From the NCBI GenBank assembly GCA_002313795.1, contig DCCL01000101.1:1-6962 (forward strand): a stretch of DNA of 6,962 bases. The letters are read 5' to 3'. Below, in pieces: positions 5,794 to 6,962 of the stretch; within the stretch, counting starts at the first letter, position 1, and every line of letters begins with the position of its first letter. The notes under the pieces are model-generated. The model had not been told where the DNA came from and ran no database searches. It was given only the letters and a program-made list of their open reading frames with translations. Source of the DNA: Faecalibacterium prausnitzii (GTDB taxonomy: Bacteria > Bacillota > Clostridia > Oscillospirales > Ruminococcaceae). A program made the translations under genes and the position numbers.

Positions 5794-5957
5794 TCATAAA
5801 GAAACACCAGAACCGCAGCTAGAACTGGCAGAAAGCCGAGCAGATAAAACCACAGGATAAAGCATCTAGTGCGGCCCGGCATCGGCACCAGCCGCTGGAA
5901 AATCTCGCCGCCGCAGGGAACAATGCCAATTTTCTTCTGGGGTGGCTCGATCCTTTA
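5794..5957 (-). pseudogene. Fragment of an unidentified membrane protein, cut by the MITE-like element
   Basis: On the minus strand an open frame begins after a TAA at 5957-5955 and runs with no plausible ATG start. It reads IGIVPCGGEIFQRLVPMPG, then a strongly hydrophobic segment containing CFILWFYLLGFLPVLAAVLV, and then FLYE at the edge of the inverted repeat. A GTG at 5888 and an ATG at 5882 exist, but neither has a clear Shine-Dalgarno. The GC content and the single membrane helix look like real coding sequence, while both ends are missing. The frame then runs through the element only as an artefact. A leftward terminator at 5457-5492 may be the original end of this gene. I do not recognise the family. 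It could instead be chance hydrophobic translation of noncoding DNA. Confidence 0.35.
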
Positions 5958-6089
5958 GCTTTTCTTGCTAAATACAAGAATCAACCTTCTGCTTCCGCTG
6001 TGTAACACATCATTGACAAACCTACAAAAGAAAATCAAGACGCTTGATTTTCCGAAAGTACCTTCTATTCCCGATACGCAAAAAGGCCC
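5958..6089. other. AT-rich intergenic stretch with two hairpins
   Basis: No gene is visible. A small stem TTAGC/GCTAA (5955-5959, 5967-5971) lies at the left edge. A perfect 10-bp stem GAAAATCAAG/CTTGATTTTC (6030-6039, 6043-6052) with loop ACG lies further right. Read leftwards, the second hairpin is followed by TTTTGT, so it could act as a weak minus-strand terminator, though no minus-strand gene lies just to its right. TTGACA at 6013-6018 has no matching -10 box. Confidence 0.45.
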
Positions 6090-6117
6090 TTACTTTTTTT
6101 GCTCCAGCCGTTATACT
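6090..6117 (+). promoter_or_regulatory. Promoter candidate for the cysteine hydrolase gene
   Basis: TATACT (6112-6117) matches the -10 consensus at 5 of 6 positions; TTACTT (6090-6095), 16 bases upstream, is a poor -35. Transcription would start near 6124, leaving a leader of about 38 bases that contains GGGAGG (6149-6154). A perfect TTGACA at 6134-6139 lies too close to the gene to have a usable -10. Confidence 0.35.
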
Positions 6118-6161
6118 GAAAGAAAAAGGTGTCTTGACATATCAGCCTGGGAGGTTACCGT

Positions 6162-6716
6162 ATGAAATTTCTGATCGTTGTGGATATGCAGAACGACCTT
6201 ATCACCGGCTCTCTTGGCACGAAGGAGGCCGAAGCCATCCTGCCAAAGGTGTTGGAAAAGATCCGCACCTACCGCCCGGAACAGATCTTTGTCACCCAGG
6301 ATACCCATCCAGACAACTATCTGGAGACCAACGAGGGCCGTCATCTCCCGGTAGCCCACTGCATCGCCGGCAGCGAGGGCCACGTTCTGAATCCGCTGGT
6401 GGCAGAGGCATTAAAGGACGTGCCTGCAGACCACTTTATCTGCAAGCCCACCTTTGGCTCCACCCTGCTGATGGAAAAGCTCAAGACCGCCGCCAGAACC
6501 GATGCCCCGGAAATTGAGCTGGTAGGCTTATGTACCGGCATCTGCATGCTGTTCAATGCCATCCTGTGCAAAGCAGCCTTCCCGGAAAGCGATGTTTCCG
6601 TGGACGCCGCCTGCTGCGCCTGCGTGACGCCCCAATCCCACGATACTACACTTTCTGCCATGAAGCTGTGTCAGATTGATATCTGCAATGAAGGCAGTGA
6701 GCCTTGGAGATGGTAA
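6162..6716 (+). CDS. Cysteine hydrolase, isochorismatase/nicotinamidase family
   Basis: The product is 184 residues, a usual length for the family. The catalytic triad is visible: Asp8 in LIVVDMQNDL, Lys95 in CKPTFGS, and Cys128 in GLCTGICML (the second Cys of the C-T-x-I-C motif). Metal ligands typical of nicotinamidases are suggested by TQDTH (D47, H49) and the HLPVAHCIAGSEG stretch (H61, H66). The last stretch, with GS in place of GT, resembles the PncA 'HCxxGTxG' pattern. The likely reaction is hydrolysis of nicotinamide to nicotinate in NAD salvage, acting in the cytoplasm, but related amidases share these motifs. GGGAGG (6149-6154) lies 7 bases before the ATG, fixing the start. It appears monocistronic: noncoding DNA lies upstream and a long hairpin follows 23 bases after the stop. 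The C-terminal half is Cys-rich (C136, C151, C152, C154, C170, C175); their role is unknown. Confidence 0.88.
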   Translation: MKFLIVVDMQNDLITGSLGTKEAEAILPKVLEKIRTYRPEQIFVTQDTHPDNYLETNEGRHLPVAHCIAGSEGHVLNPLVAEALKDVPADHFICKPTFGSTLLMEKLKTAARTDAPEIELVGLCTGICMLFNAILCKAAFPESDVSVDAACCACVTPQSHDTTLSAMKLCQIDICNEGSEPWRW

Positions 6717-6739
6717 GGACTGCTCCCTTCCCGACAACG

Positions 6740-6779
6740 AACAAGCCGGGCGGTGAAATGAATCACCGTCCGGCTTGTT
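6740..6779. terminator. Long hairpin between convergent genes, probable bidirectional terminator
   Basis: A 17-bp stem (6740-6756 with 6763-6779, one G-U pair) has the 6-base loop AATGAA. It starts 23 bases after the hydrolase stop and about 70 bases beyond the stop of the opposing DUF1667-like gene. The stem is very stable (AACAAGCCGG/CCGGCTTGTT at the base), but on neither side does a real T-run follow (ATATCTT on +, CGTTGTCGG on minus). It may therefore act as a 3'-end stabiliser as much as a terminator. Confidence 0.7.
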
Positions 6780-6851
6780 ATATCTTCGCAGAGTCTGGTC
6801 ATCCACAGACCATACAGGTTGCAGCAGGCAGCCTTATGGCATGGTAATGGT

Positions 6852-6962
6852 TCAGCGTGCTGCCACGTTTTTGGTGACCATGACGTCACTTTCCAGTCCA
6901 CAGACATTGTGCAGAACGATGGTGCCCGCCTTGACGGGAGCCGTCAGCACCACCTTGCGGAT
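6852..6962 (-). CDS. C-terminal end of a DUF1667-like protein, 5' end outside window
   Basis: On the minus strand the last 36 codons before a TGA (6854-6852) read IRKVVLTAPVKAGTIVLHN, then VCGLESDVMVTKNVAAR. The pattern 'V-x-x-P-V-K-x-G-x-I-V ... N-V-x-G-x-x-x-D-V-x-x-T-x-N/D' is that of the C-terminus of DUF1667 proteins. These are small Cys-motif proteins often encoded next to FAD-dependent oxidoreductases and glycerol or glycerol-3-phosphate genes. The CxxC motifs expected in the N-terminal half would lie beyond the window. The gene converges on the cysteine hydrolase. The call rests on a short stretch and on memory of the family pattern. Confidence 0.55.
   Translation of the reverse strand: MRKVVLTAPVKAGTIVLHNVCGLESDVMVTKNVAAR

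Noticed and set aside
6134..6139. Perfect TTGACA as a -35 box for the cysteine hydrolase
   Set aside because: The matching -10 position would fall at the start codon and reads no TATAAT-like sequence.

Overview
This window looks like chromosomal DNA of an anaerobic Gram-positive gut Clostridium relative, probably of the Oscillospiraceae/Ruminococcaceae (Faecalibacterium-like). The basis is the moderately GC-rich coding sequence, AAAGGAG-type ribosome binding sites, a Ser/Ala-rich lipoprotein linker, an XRE regulator with membrane helices, and a DUF1667-like protein end. The genus is inferred by reading only; no database search was possible.

Layout. Bases 3-359 (+) hold the C-terminal part of an XRE-type regulator with two membrane helices. 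Next (425-526, +) is a short N-terminal remnant of a CobW/P47K-family P-loop protein that stops resembling its family right after the Walker A motif. The centre (5359 down to 508, minus strand) is a tightly packed four-gene operon: ABC transporter ATPase, Tat/lipoprotein-type substrate-binding protein, a 12-helix permease with two fused permease domains, and a beta-CASP-like metallo-beta-lactamase hydrolase that starts one base after the permease stop. An intrinsic terminator, a promoter candidate and a perfect 8+8 bp dyad lie in order just upstream of the operon.

Bases 5360-6161 have no intact gene. They contain the operon control region, a 211-bp MITE-like element with perfect 14-bp terminal inverted repeats, a broken membrane-protein fragment, and a perfect 10-bp hairpin. 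After that comes a cysteine hydrolase of the isochorismatase/nicotinamidase family (6162-6716, +). A long hairpin separates it from the convergent 3' end of a DUF1667-like gene (6852-6962, minus) that runs off the window.

How it works together. The ATPase, binding protein and permease form one complete importer of the ferric-iron/phosphonate/sugar-phosphate class; the substrate cannot be fixed from the sequence. The translationally coupled MBL enzyme may process a substrate or product, or be an RNA nuclease that happens to be co-expressed. The cobW remnant on the left, the lack of a visible terminator after the MBL gene, and the MITE plus gene debris on the right suggest that the cassette lies in a rearranged locus. 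There is no CRISPR array, tRNA, rRNA or clear defence system. I saw no proven new system; the most unusual points are the importer/beta-CASP pairing and the uncharacterised operator dyad.
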